A program made the position numbers and the translations under genes. This document shows, piece by piece, positions 7,454 through 17,845 of a stretch of DNA of 64,000 nt. The DNA is from JACKFB01 sp041389525 (lineage in GTDB: Bacteria > Myxococcota_A > UBA9042 > PHBI01 > JACKFB01). Under the pieces are notes generated by a model. It saw only the letters and a program-made list of their open reading frames with translations. It had not been told where the DNA came from and made no database searches. How positions within the stretch are numbered: the stretch's first letter is position 1; each line of letters begins with the position of its first letter. The stretch spans positions 1 to 64,000 of the forward strand of contig JAWKRR010000020.1 in the NCBI GenBank assembly GCA_041389525.1, written 5' to 3'.

Positions 7454-8475
7454 GCCGGCCGGCCCCGCTCGAGCTGGTCTGCGTCACCTGCCGGGCGCTC
7501 GACGCGGCGGGCGTCCACGCGCACGTGCTCGAGGCGAGGGGGCCGGAGACGCTGCTCTGCCCTGGCTGCGCGGCCGAGTACCCGGTGGTCGACGGCGTCG
7601 CCCTGGTCTTGCCCTCGGGCGTCTACCCGACCGACCCCCTGGGGGCGCTGGACCCCGCCTGGCCGCCGCCGGTCGACGCGTGGTGCCAGGGCCTCGCCAG
7701 CGCCGACCCCGCCACGCCGAGCTTCGTGGAGACGACGCTGCTGGGCACCTACGGCCTCGGGCACTTGCCCGGCGCGGCGCCCACCGAGGCTCTGCGCAAG
7801 GCGCTGGCCCCGCGGCGCGAGCTCTCCGCGCTGGTCGAGACCTGGCTGAATCGTCATACGCCGCCTCGCGATTTGCCGATCCTCGAGCTGGGTTCGGCGC
7901 TCGGCACCTACGCGCCGACCTGGCTGCGCGCCACCGACGCCGACGTGGCCTTGCTCGAGCTGCGCCCGTCCATGGCGCGCCTGTCGCGGCGGCTGCTCCG
8001 GGGCGAGCGCGTGTCGGTGCCGTGGCGCCGCGTCGCGCGTCAGTTCGTGCCCATCAGCCTCGAGCTGCCCGGCGACGCACTCGACAGCGCCCGGGTCCAC
8101 CACGTCATCGGCGACGCGCTGGCGCCGCCATTCCTCGCCGAGCGCTTCGGCCTCGTCGTCGCCTTCGGCCTCATCGACGCCATCTGGGACCCCTGGGTGC
8201 TGCTCGGCCAGCTCGACGCGCTCGTGGCCCCCGGCGGGCTGTTGTTGCTGGCCCAGCCCTTCCACTACGAGCCCCACGCCCAGCCTCCCGACGCCTGGCT
8301 GGACGGCCCCGCGGCCCTGCGGCGCGCGCTGGCCGGCGGCCTCGAAGGCCTCGAACACCTCGATTTCCGCGTGCTGGAAGAGGCCGACGCCGTCCCGTGG
8401 CCGCTCCCCGCCCACAACCGCCTCGTCCACCATTATATGGCGCACGTCCTGCTCGCGACGCGGGCGAGCCGCTAG
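7450..8475 (+). CDS. SAM-dependent methyltransferase with Trm112-like zinc ribbon
   Basis: A 341-residue protein. Two CxxC pairs (C11/C14 and C37/C40) in a short N-terminal segment ending EYPVVDGVALVLP match the Trm112-like zinc ribbon often fused to small-molecule methyltransferases. A Rossmann class I methyltransferase follows, with ILELGSALGTY near residue 145 as the SAM-binding loop and a GLIDAIWDPWVLL region after it. The GTG start at 7450 shares bases with the SDR stop (GTGA). Coupling with an SDR suggests modification of a small metabolite, but no product can be named. Confidence 0.75.
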   Translation: MSRPAPLELVCVTCRALDAAGVHAHVLEARGPETLLCPGCAAEYPVVDGVALVLPSGVYPTDPLGALDPAWPPPVDAWCQGLASADPATPSFVETTLLGTYGLGHLPGAAPTEALRKALAPRRELSALVETWLNRHTPPRDLPILELGSALGTYAPTWLRATDADVALLELRPSMARLSRRLLRGERVSVPWRRVARQFVPISLELPGDALDSARVHHVIGDALAPPFLAERFGLVVAFGLIDAIWDPWVLLGQLDALVAPGGLLLLAQPFHYEPHAQPPDAWLDGPAALRRALAGGLEGLEHLDFRVLEEADAVPWPLPAHNRLVHHYMAHVLLATRASR

Positions 8476-8510
8476 GCGACGGGCAGCCGCGCCAGCGGAC
8501 TAGCGGGCCC

Positions 8511-11500
8511 TCAGCACAGCCCGCGCAGCCGCTCCGCCAGGTCGCGCCCCTTGTGCAGCACCTCCTGGGCCTCTTGCTCGAGGAAGCGGCTCTCTTCCGG
8601 CGTCAGGTCGCGCCCGGTCACCACGACCACCGGCAGCTCGACGAACTCGTCGCGTGAGCGCAGCGCGCCGAGGAAGCCGAAGCCGTCCATCACCGGCATG
8701 CTCAGGTCGACGATGCACAGGTCGGCCGCGTAGTGCTCCAGCACGCGGATCGCGTCCTCGCCGTTGGCCGCCGTGCGCACGTGGACCCCCTCGTCGCGGA
8801 GCAGCCCCGAGATGAACCGGCGCACGAGCTCATCGTCGTCGACGACCAGGATCTTCCGCCGATCGCGGGTCAGGCTGTCCCGCAGCACCGCGCGCAGATC
8901 GGTGCGGGAGGCGGGTTTGTCGAGGACCGCCACCGCGCCCTCGAGCGAGCCGGCCCGCTCGGTGCCGACGATGCTGACGATGGCGACGGGGATGTCGCGC
9001 AGGGCACGCGAGTCCCGAAAGCGCTTGAGCACCTCCTCGCCGGCCATCTCGGGCATCAGGAGATCCAGCAGCACCAAGTCCGGCATCAGCTCGGCGGCCA
9101 GGCGAAGCCCGTCGCGCCCCGTGCCGGTCGTCATCACCCGGCAGCCCATCTCTTCCAGCGCGTGCGAGAGCAGCACCTGCGCGTCGGAGTCGTCGTCGAT
9201 GACCAGCACCAGCGCGTCCTGGGCCTCGGCGAGGGGCGTCATCGGCGCGGTGCTCGTGACGGCGGGCACGTGATTCGGGTGCCCCCCGCGCGGCGTGTGC
9301 ATGGTGGACGGCGCGCTGGCCATGCGCGGCGTGCGGCGCGCGATGACGCTGAAGGTAGACCCCACGCCCGGCTCGCTGGTGATCTCCAGGCGGTGACCCA
9401 GCAGGTCGACGAGCCCGCGCGTGATCGCCAAACCGAGCCCCGTCCCGCCGTAGCGCTTGTGGGTGCTGACGTCGGCCTGCTGGAAGGGTTCGAAGATCGC
9501 GTCCAGCTTGTCCGGGGGGATGCCGATCCCGGTGTCGGACACCTCGATGCGGATACGCCCCCGCTCGCCCGTCTGCGGACCCACGCGCACCCTGACTTCG
9601 CCGCGCTCGGTGAACTTGATCGCGTTGGACACGAGGTTGACGACGACCTGCCGGAGGCGCCCCTCGTCGGTCTCGATCGGCGGGATGCTGCCGAGGGTCT
9701 CGAAGCTCAAGGTCACCGGTCGCTCGCGAATCTGCACGGAGAGCTGCTCGACCACGTCGCGGCACATCGACTCGACGTCCACGGTCTCCACGTCCAGGGC
9801 GATCTTGCCCGCCTCGACCCGCGACAGGTCCAGCACGTCATTGATCAGCGCCAGCAGGTTCTTCCCGTTCTCCCGGATGCGGCTGAGGTAGGTCATGTCC
9901 TTGTCGCCGAAGGTCTCCGCCTTGTTCTTCAGCAGGATGTTGGCGAACCCGATGACGGAGTTCAGCGGCGTGCGCAGCTCGTGGCTCATGTGGGCCAGGA
10001 AGACGCTCTTGGCGAGGTTCGCGGCTTCGGCGGCGTCCTTCTCGGTGCGCAGCTTCGCCTGCACTTGGCGCTCGGTGACGTCGCGCGCGAAGGCGCACAG
10101 GTACTCGCGGTCGTCGTACTGCAGGTAGCGCGTGTTCATCTCGACCGGCACCAGCGCGCCCGAGCGCGTGCGCAGCTCGGTGTCGATGGTGAGGCTGCCG
10201 GCGCGCTTCACCGCCAGCCAGCGCTCGGGCCAGGTCGCCTCCACCATGTCGGGCTCGATGTCGGGCGCGCTCATGGCCAGCAGCTCGTCGGACGAGTAGC
10301 CAAGCATTCGGCAGCCCGCGTCGTTCAGATAGAAGAGGCGGCCGTCCTCGCCCAGCCAGAACACCGCGTCGGCGGCCCGGTCGACGGAGAACTGCGTCAG
10401 CCGCAGCGAGCGCTCGGCCACGCGCTGTTCGCTGATGTCGGTGACCACCACCATGCACGCCAGGACGTCGTCGGCGACGACCCGCACCGGCACGATGTGC
10501 ACGTGGTAGACCTTGGAGTGCTCGCTGTACTCAGTGGTCGAGCTCTCGCCGGCCAGCGCGCGTTCCAGGGCGGGCTGCAGCATGTCGCGCAGCTCGGGCG
10601 CGAGGTCGGCGCCGTCGGGGGAGGCCGGGAAGCGCGCGCTGCCCCCGCTCGCGCCCTGCAGCGTGACGCCCTCGACCAGCACGACCGCGCCGAGGCGGTC
10701 GATGATGAAGACGGCCGTGTCGGGGAGATTGCGCGCGAGCGTGCGGTAGAGCTCGCGGTTGTGGGCCATCTCCTCCTGCGCTTCCCGGAGGCGCCGCAGG
10801 GTCAGGGCCTCCTCGTTGGCGTTCCAGCGTGAGTCCATCAGGACGCCGACGAAGGGCAGGGTGTAGGCGAGCAGCTTCAGCGCGTGGGCGGAGAAGTACC
10901 AGCCGTCGCGGTTCTCCGTGGAGCCCATCGCCATGGCGATCTGGGCCGCGGCTTGGGGGATGACGCTGATGAGCAGCGAGCTTGAGAGCAGCGACGCCTC
11001 GCCGCCGACCGCGTCGCGAAGCAGCACGGCGCCCGCGGCCAGGAAGAGCACCAGCGCCACGAGGTCGTAGGGGCGCGTGAGCAGGCTGTCGTTGAAGGGC
11101 TCGGGAAGCTCGCGCGCGTTCACCGCCTGAAAGAGCAGCACGCCGCCGGCCACGATGAGGGTGAGGCCCGCCGCGATGACGAGCCCGGCACCCGCGCCGC
11201 GGTGGGCGCGCGCGCGGCCGTTGATGACGAGGGCGCCGGTCAGCAGGATGAGGGCGGAGCAGGTGCGCGAGATGAGCCAGGTCACCGACTCGATGGCTGG
11301 GAGCGAGACGGAGCCGTCGTGGGCGAGCCCGCTCGACGCCAGCATGTGCGCGGCGTCCAGGCTGCCGGCGGCGAGCATGGCGACGCCGACCACGGGCATC
11401 GCGGCCTCGCGCCGCGCGCTGTAGAGGACCAGCATCGTGATGGCGGACGCGAGGGCGACGCCGAAGCCGGTCCACTCGATGAGCGCGTGCCAGAGCGACG

Positions 11501-11648
11501 CCGGCGAGCTGTCGAAGCCTGTGTGGGTCGCCTGGACGGACGCGAGGCCATGGTCCAGTGGCGCGCCGAAGAGCGCGGCGACGAAGGGGCCCACGCAGAG
11601 CAAGACCGTGCTGCCTGCGAGCGCGCGTCGGGCCGCGCCCCGAGTCAT
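8511..11648 (-). CDS. Hybrid sensor histidine kinase (membrane sensor, PAS-PAS, HisKA, HATPase, two receivers)
   Basis: A 1045-residue hybrid kinase. Residues 1-290 hold about seven to eight membrane spans with a LDAAHML element, resembling MASE3-type sensor regions. Two PAS domains (about 310-425 and 430-545) precede a HisKA domain with phospho-acceptor His in MSHELRTPLNS (about 556) and a HATPase region with GTGLGLAI. Two receiver domains follow (LVLLDLLMP and LCIVDLSMP carry the phospho-Asp). Multiple receivers suggest a phosphorelay, but no Hpt domain is visible here. The ATG overlaps the stop of the upstream receiver gene (ATGA), so both are one operon. Confidence 0.9.
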   Translation of the reverse strand: MTRGAARRALAGSTVLLCVGPFVAALFGAPLDHGLASVQATHTGFDSSPASLWHALIEWTGFGVALASAITMLVLYSARREAAMPVVGVAMLAAGSLDAAHMLASSGLAHDGSVSLPAIESVTWLISRTCSALILLTGALVINGRARAHRGAGAGLVIAAGLTLIVAGGVLLFQAVNARELPEPFNDSLLTRPYDLVALVLFLAAGAVLLRDAVGGEASLLSSSLLISVIPQAAAQIAMAMGSTENRDGWYFSAHALKLLAYTLPFVGVLMDSRWNANEEALTLRRLREAQEEMAHNRELYRTLARNLPDTAVFIIDRLGAVVLVEGVTLQGASGGSARFPASPDGADLAPELRDMLQPALERALAGESSTTEYSEHSKVYHVHIVPVRVVADDVLACMVVVTDISEQRVAERSLRLTQFSVDRAADAVFWLGEDGRLFYLNDAGCRMLGYSSDELLAMSAPDIEPDMVEATWPERWLAVKRAGSLTIDTELRTRSGALVPVEMNTRYLQYDDREYLCAFARDVTERQVQAKLRTEKDAAEAANLAKSVFLAHMSHELRTPLNSVIGFANILLKNKAETFGDKDMTYLSRIRENGKNLLALINDVLDLSRVEAGKIALDVETVDVESMCRDVVEQLSVQIRERPVTLSFETLGSIPPIETDEGRLRQVVVNLVSNAIKFTERGEVRVRVGPQTGERGRIRIEVSDTGIGIPPDKLDAIFEPFQQADVSTHKRYGGTGLGLAITRGLVDLLGHRLEITSEPGVGSTFSVIARRTPRMASAPSTMHTPRGGHPNHVPAVTSTAPMTPLAEAQDALVLVIDDDSDAQVLLSHALEEMGCRVMTTGTGRDGLRLAAELMPDLVLLDLLMPEMAGEEVLKRFRDSRALRDIPVAIVSIVGTERAGSLEGAVAVLDKPASRTDLRAVLRDSLTRDRRKILVVDDDELVRRFISGLLRDEGVHVRTAANGEDAIRVLEHYAADLCIVDLSMPVMDGFGFLGALRSRDEFVELPVVVVTGRDLTPEESRFLEQEAQEVLHKGRDLAERLRGLC

Positions 11649-12238
11649 GAGCGCTCGAGCTCCGAGCCGCTGAGGCCCATCTCCGGCGAGGCTTCGTCGT
11701 CAATTTCGTCGAGGACGATGACGCCGTCTTCGCGCCTGTGCACCTGCGTAATGCCGGGGTTGCTACGCTCCAGGCGCTCGAGCAGGCGGTCACGCGCGCG
11801 CATCTCGCGTCGCAGCGTCTCGACCTCGCGCACCAGAGATAAATGCTCGCAGGCGAGGCGCGTGTTGACGGTGAGCTCCATGTCATCCACCGGCTTGGTC
11901 ATGAACCGGTAGACCTCGCCTTGATTGATGGCGCTGCGCGCGACCTCGTAGTCGCCGACCCCGGTGAGCATCATCCGGATGGAATCGGGCCTCACCAGGC
12001 GGGCCCGGCGCACCAGGCTGAGACCGTCGAGGCCCGGCATCTTGTAGTCGGTGATCAGCACGTCGTAGCTCTTCGCCTCAAAGGCTGCGGCTGCGGCGAG
12101 GCTGTCGGAGAACTCGGTGACCTCGTAGTTCTCGCCGCGCAGGATGGCGGCGACGGTCACGAGGCTGGTCGGGTCGTCGTCGACCAACATGACCCGGTAG
12201 GGTGTGGCGGGGTCGCGCGTCATGGCCAACAACTCCAT
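11645..12238 (-). CDS. Response regulator receiver protein with coiled-coil tail
   Basis: Receiver-domain protein of up to 197 residues. Acidic pocket DDD at 20-22, phospho-Asp D64 (LITDYKMPGLDG), T92 and K115 (RFMTKPVDD) are in place; the FMTKPVDDMEL segment is the style seen in RpfG/HD-GYP-linked receivers, yet no output domain follows. The tail is a coiled coil (about 120-155) and an acidic end. ATG 12238 lacks a strong ribosome site; ATG 12223, five codons in, has GGAG upstream and is a good alternative. The stop overlaps the start of the hybrid kinase, its probable partner. Confidence 0.85.
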   Translation of the reverse strand: MELLAMTRDPATPYRVMLVDDDPTSLVTVAAILRGENYEVTEFSDSLAAAAAFEAKSYDVLITDYKMPGLDGLSLVRRARLVRPDSIRMMLTGVGDYEVARSAINQGEVYRFMTKPVDDMELTVNTRLACEHLSLVREVETLRREMRARDRLLERLERSNPGITQVHRREDGVIVLDEIDDEASPEMGLSGSELERS

Positions 12239-12477
12239 CCGGCGTCAGGGCGCCGAGCCTGAACGGGCGCCCCACGGCAGCGACGGGGGCGCTGAGGACT
12301 CCGGCGGACCTCATTGTCGATTCCCGCGCCGCAGCGAGCGGTCGCGCGAACCACCGTGGATACTAGGTGAGCAACCCAAGTCGGTCAATTCGCCCCGCGC
12401 CGCGCCCGCCGGCCGCATTGACCGAGACGCCGCGGGAGTTAACATGCCGTATCGCAACCACGTGCAGGGACCGCCGG

Positions 12478-12843
12478 GTGAAACGAGTCGTCGTCATCGA
12501 AGACAACGCCGATAATCGCCTCCTCGTCGACGCCATTCTCTCCGACACTTACGTCATCGAGGAGTACGAGAGCGGCTTGGAGGCGCTGGTGGGGATGGGC
12601 GCCGTTCCGCCGGACCTCGTCCTGCTGGATGTGTCTCTGCCCGAGGTCGACGGCGTCGAGGTGCTGCGGCGATTGCGGGCGGACGAGCGCATCGCGCATC
12701 TCCCGGTGGTCGCCCTGACCGCCCACGCCATGCGCGGCGACCGCGAGCGCTTCCTGGCCGCGGGGTTTGACGCCTACGTGGCGAAACCCATCGTCGACGA
12801 GGACGTGCTGGTCTCCACGGTGGCACGCCTGTTGGCGCGCTAA
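12478..12843 (+). CDS. Single-domain response regulator (DivK/CheY-like)
   Basis: A 121-residue stand-alone receiver: acidic pair ED at 8-9, phospho-Asp D51 (LVLLDVSLPEVDG), T81 and K103 (AYVAKPI). ALTAHAMRGDRERFLAAGFDAY is the typical DivK/hybrid-kinase receiver signature. GTG 12478 is chosen because AGGGA lies seven bases upstream and it begins right at the first strand (KRVVVIEDN). It is divergent from the receiver/hybrid-kinase operon across a 240-base gap, so it may be a shuttle for the same pathway. The gap itself shows no clear gene or strong promoter consensus. Confidence 0.85.
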   Translation: MKRVVVIEDNADNRLLVDAILSDTYVIEEYESGLEALVGMGAVPPDLVLLDVSLPEVDGVEVLRRLRADERIAHLPVVALTAHAMRGDRERFLAAGFDAYVAKPIVDEDVLVSTVARLLAR

Positions 12844-12869
12844 CGCTTGGGCGGACCGGGCCAACTCTG

Positions 12870-15698
12870 ATGCGATTCCGGCGGCCCGTGGTGTTCGTGC
12901 CGACGGGAAGCGGCGAGGCCGCCCTCGCCAGCTTGGCCCGGCTGGCGCGCCTGGTGGGGCTGGTAGCGCCGGACGCCGAGGCGGTGGCTGCCTATTCGTG
13001 GGTGCCCGAGCTCGGTCGGGCGGGCGTGGCCGAGCCGCCGTGGGAGCGCCTCGCGGCCGCGCTGGTTCAGGGCGACGCGACCCTCGCAGCCTTCGCCGCG
13101 GCGCTGGACCCGGCGCTGACCCTCGGCCACCGCGAGGCCGGCCTCGGGTTCACCGGTGAGGCCGTGGCGGCCGCCACCCGCGCCTTCGCCGCCGACCTGC
13201 TCGTGGTCGCCGCCGGCCCCGACGGCCCCGCGCGCCCCGCGGCGAGCTGGGTCGCCCGCTCCGCACGGGCCCTGGGCGTCGACGTCCTCTGGGTCACTGA
13301 CCGCGCCGTCATCCCAACCGGCCCCGCCGCGTCGCACCTGCTCTGCCCCTTCGAGCGCAGCCTCGCCCCCCTGGGCCCGATGGCCCGCTTCCTCTCGCAG
13401 CACGATCGCCCCGACGGCCGCGTGACCTTCCTCGGCCTCAGCGACGCCCGCCGCGGCGCCGTCCCTCGCCCCTCGGCCCTGACGGAGGTCGCGGGTCTGC
13501 AGGCCGAGATCAGCATCTCCTTCGCGAGAGACCGCCCGCTCGCCAGCACCTTGGACCTCCTGCGAGAGGAGGCCGAGCGCCTCGACGCCGGCTTCATCTG
13601 CTTCCCCTTCGCGGCCACCAGCGGCCTCGTGCAGGCCGCCGCCGCCCTGGTCGCCCCGCAGATCCTCGCCGCCGCCCTGCGCCCGGTCCTCTTCGTCGCC
13701 GGCGAGCCCGCGGTCGGCAAGTTCGGGGCGGTGACCAACCTCGACGCCGCCGACGTCGCCGCGACCTTCGACCGCGTGCTGCGAATCCACGCGGTGTGCC
13801 TGGGCCCTCTGGACCTCGTGATGGGCAACCCCGGCGAGGCGGTCGTCCTCATCGCGGGGGGCGCGGTCCTTGCCCGCGCCGAGATCTCGGGCGGTGACGT
13901 CTCGCTCAGCATTCCGCTCGACGCCGCCGAAGGATTTGACGCCCTCGGGCTGTCGCGCGGCGACGACCCGCGCGCCGTCGAGCACCTCATCCGCATCGTC
14001 CGCCCCGACCAGCGGGCCGTCCTCTTGGTCCACGCCGACCTGCCTGCTGCGCTGCTCGCGCGCGTCGCCGCCCTCGCGCCGGTGGAGTCCCGCCGCCTGC
14101 TCGCGGTACGCCTTCGCCCATCGGTCGCCTGCCGCGAATACGCAGCCCGCTTCGCCGCCGCCGGGCTAACCCACGTGCGCCTCCTCGACGCCAGCGCGGT
14201 CTTGGACTCGGGCGACGCCGCCGAGGCGCCCGACAGCGCCGACAGCGCGCACCTGCTGCGCGTGGCCCGCCATCTGCGCGCCTCGGGCTTCGCGGTGGAC
14301 GCGGTGGTCGGCCCGGGCGCCCGAGCCCTCCAACCCCCAGGGATCGCTTGGTTCGCCGAGGCCGATCTCGCCGGCTTGGCCGACGCCGAACTGCTCGCGA
14401 CCATCGCCCGCCTCGGCACCGCCCCAGCCTCCGTCGGCGCCATCGGGTCGGACGCCGCGGTCATGGACGAGCTCACCTCGGCCCTCCCGAGCGCCGGCAA
14501 CGCCGTCACCATCGAGGTCGACAACGCCCACGGCCGCCGCCTGCTCATGGAGGTCGTCGCCTCCGCCGAGCGTTGGGTACATCTCCAGGTCTACATCGTC
14601 CACGACGACCCGCTGACCCGCGAGATCGAAGAGGCCCTGCGCCTCGCGACCGCCCGCGGCGTGCAGGTCCGCGTCCTCGTGGACTCGCTCTACAGCCTCC
14701 ACGGCTCGTTCGGCGTCGAGAACGCGCTGCTGGCTCGCCTGGGCGCGCTCCCGGGCGTCAAGGTCCTCGCCTCGGGCCGAATCGACACCGTGCCGGACCT
14801 GGAAGCCCTCAAACAGCGCGACCACCGCAAGATCCTCTCGGTGGACGGCACCACCGCCATCGTCACCGGCCGAAACCTCGCCGCCAGCTACTACCGCGGC
14901 TTCGACGAGCTCGCGCTGAGCCCCACCACGGCGCCCGACGACGTGCCCTGGCTGGACGCCGGCGCCGTGGTGCGCGGCCCGGCGGTCGCTGAGATCGACG
15001 AGGCCTTCGCCGTCGCCTGGCGCGCCGCCGGCGGCCTCGCGTGGCGTGGAATCGAGCCCGCCCCAGCCGGTCAGACCGCGGTCCGCATCGTCATCCACCG
15101 CGGCCTCGCCGACACGCGCACCCTCGACGCCTACGTCACCCTCATCCGCCAAGCCCGCCATCACCTCACGGTCGTCAACGGATTCCCCCTCGCCGATTCC
15201 CTGTCCCGCGCCCTGCTCGCCGCCCAAGCGCGGGGCGTGCGCGTCCGAATCCTCTCGGGCCACTTCCGCCCCCTGCGCGGCGACGGCACACCCTTTCCTG
15301 GCGTCGCGCCGCTCCACGAGCTCGCCGACCAGGTCGCTCACGGGCGCATCGACCGCCTCGTCGAGGGCGGCATCGAAGCGTACAGCCTCGTCGTCGAGCC
15401 CGGCGCCGACTGGCTCCCCGAGGTCGGCGTCCTCAAACCCCACGTCCACGCCAAGCTGCTCAGCGCCGACGGCCGCGTCTGCACCGTCGGCAGCGCCAAC
15501 CTCGACGTCACCGCGGGCTACTGGGAGGACGAGGTCCTCGCCATCATCGACGACCCCGAGGTCACCGCCACCCTCGACCTGGCCCTCGATCGCATCATCA
15601 GCCGCTCGGAGCGCGCCGACCCCGCGGACCCTGCCTGGAAGGCCCGCTCCGCCCGCCGCGCCTGGCTCAGCCGCAACTGGCCGAGCCTGCTCCAGTGA
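12870..15698 (+). CDS. Phospholipase D/cardiolipin-synthase-like protein with long USP-like N-terminal extension
   Basis: A 942-residue protein. The C-terminal 410 residues contain two HKD motifs, H652-K654-D659 (HRKILSVDG) and H860-K862-D867 (HAKLLSADG), each followed by the expected G-x-x-N or G-S-x-N, as in cardiolipin synthases and other PLD phosphodiesterases. The first 500 residues are alternating alpha/beta, with stretches such as FAADLLVVAAGPDG and WVARSARALGVDVLWVTD that look like universal-stress-protein folds, possibly two to three copies; this is an inference from pattern. There is no signal peptide or obvious membrane span, so it may be cytosolic or peripheral. ATG 12870 has only a weak ribosome site. 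The combination is unusual. Confidence 0.8.
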   Translation: MRFRRPVVFVPTGSGEAALASLARLARLVGLVAPDAEAVAAYSWVPELGRAGVAEPPWERLAAALVQGDATLAAFAAALDPALTLGHREAGLGFTGEAVAAATRAFAADLLVVAAGPDGPARPAASWVARSARALGVDVLWVTDRAVIPTGPAASHLLCPFERSLAPLGPMARFLSQHDRPDGRVTFLGLSDARRGAVPRPSALTEVAGLQAEISISFARDRPLASTLDLLREEAERLDAGFICFPFAATSGLVQAAAALVAPQILAAALRPVLFVAGEPAVGKFGAVTNLDAADVAATFDRVLRIHAVCLGPLDLVMGNPGEAVVLIAGGAVLARAEISGGDVSLSIPLDAAEGFDALGLSRGDDPRAVEHLIRIVRPDQRAVLLVHADLPAALLARVAALAPVESRRLLAVRLRPSVACREYAARFAAAGLTHVRLLDASAVLDSGDAAEAPDSADSAHLLRVARHLRASGFAVDAVVGPGARALQPPGIAWFAEADLAGLADAELLATIARLGTAPASVGAIGSDAAVMDELTSALPSAGNAVTIEVDNAHGRRLLMEVVASAERWVHLQVYIVHDDPLTREIEEALRLATARGVQVRVLVDSLYSLHGSFGVENALLARLGALPGVKVLASGRIDTVPDLEALKQRDHRKILSVDGTTAIVTGRNLAASYYRGFDELALSPTTAPDDVPWLDAGAVVRGPAVAEIDEAFAVAWRAAGGLAWRGIEPAPAGQTAVRIVIHRGLADTRTLDAYVTLIRQARHHLTVVNGFPLADSLSRALLAAQARGVRVRILSGHFRPLRGDGTPFPGVAPLHELADQVAHGRIDRLVEGGIEAYSLVVEPGADWLPEVGVLKPHVHAKLLSADGRVCTVGSANLDVTAGYWEDEVLAIIDDPEVTATLDLALDRIISRSERADPADPAWKARSARRAWLSRNWPSLLQ

Positions 15699-15826
15699 GC
15701 CGCCCGCCTGCGCCTCGCCGCGATTCGCTTGCGCCGGCGGCCCGCTCGCGCGAGCATGGAAGGACGTGATCAGGGATGCACCCGGCGCCCGCCGGCAGCG
15801 CGCGGCGAGCCGGAGGACGTGAGACC

Positions 15827-17738
<1,912 letters not shown>

Positions 17739-17845
17739 ACAATCCCCGCCGTCGCCACGGAGTCTTCGATGCCCCTGTCCCGCTCAGTCTCGTCCGCCCA
17801 TTCGCCCGCAGCGCCCCCGCGCGCCCGCGGCGAGCACTGACCCCG

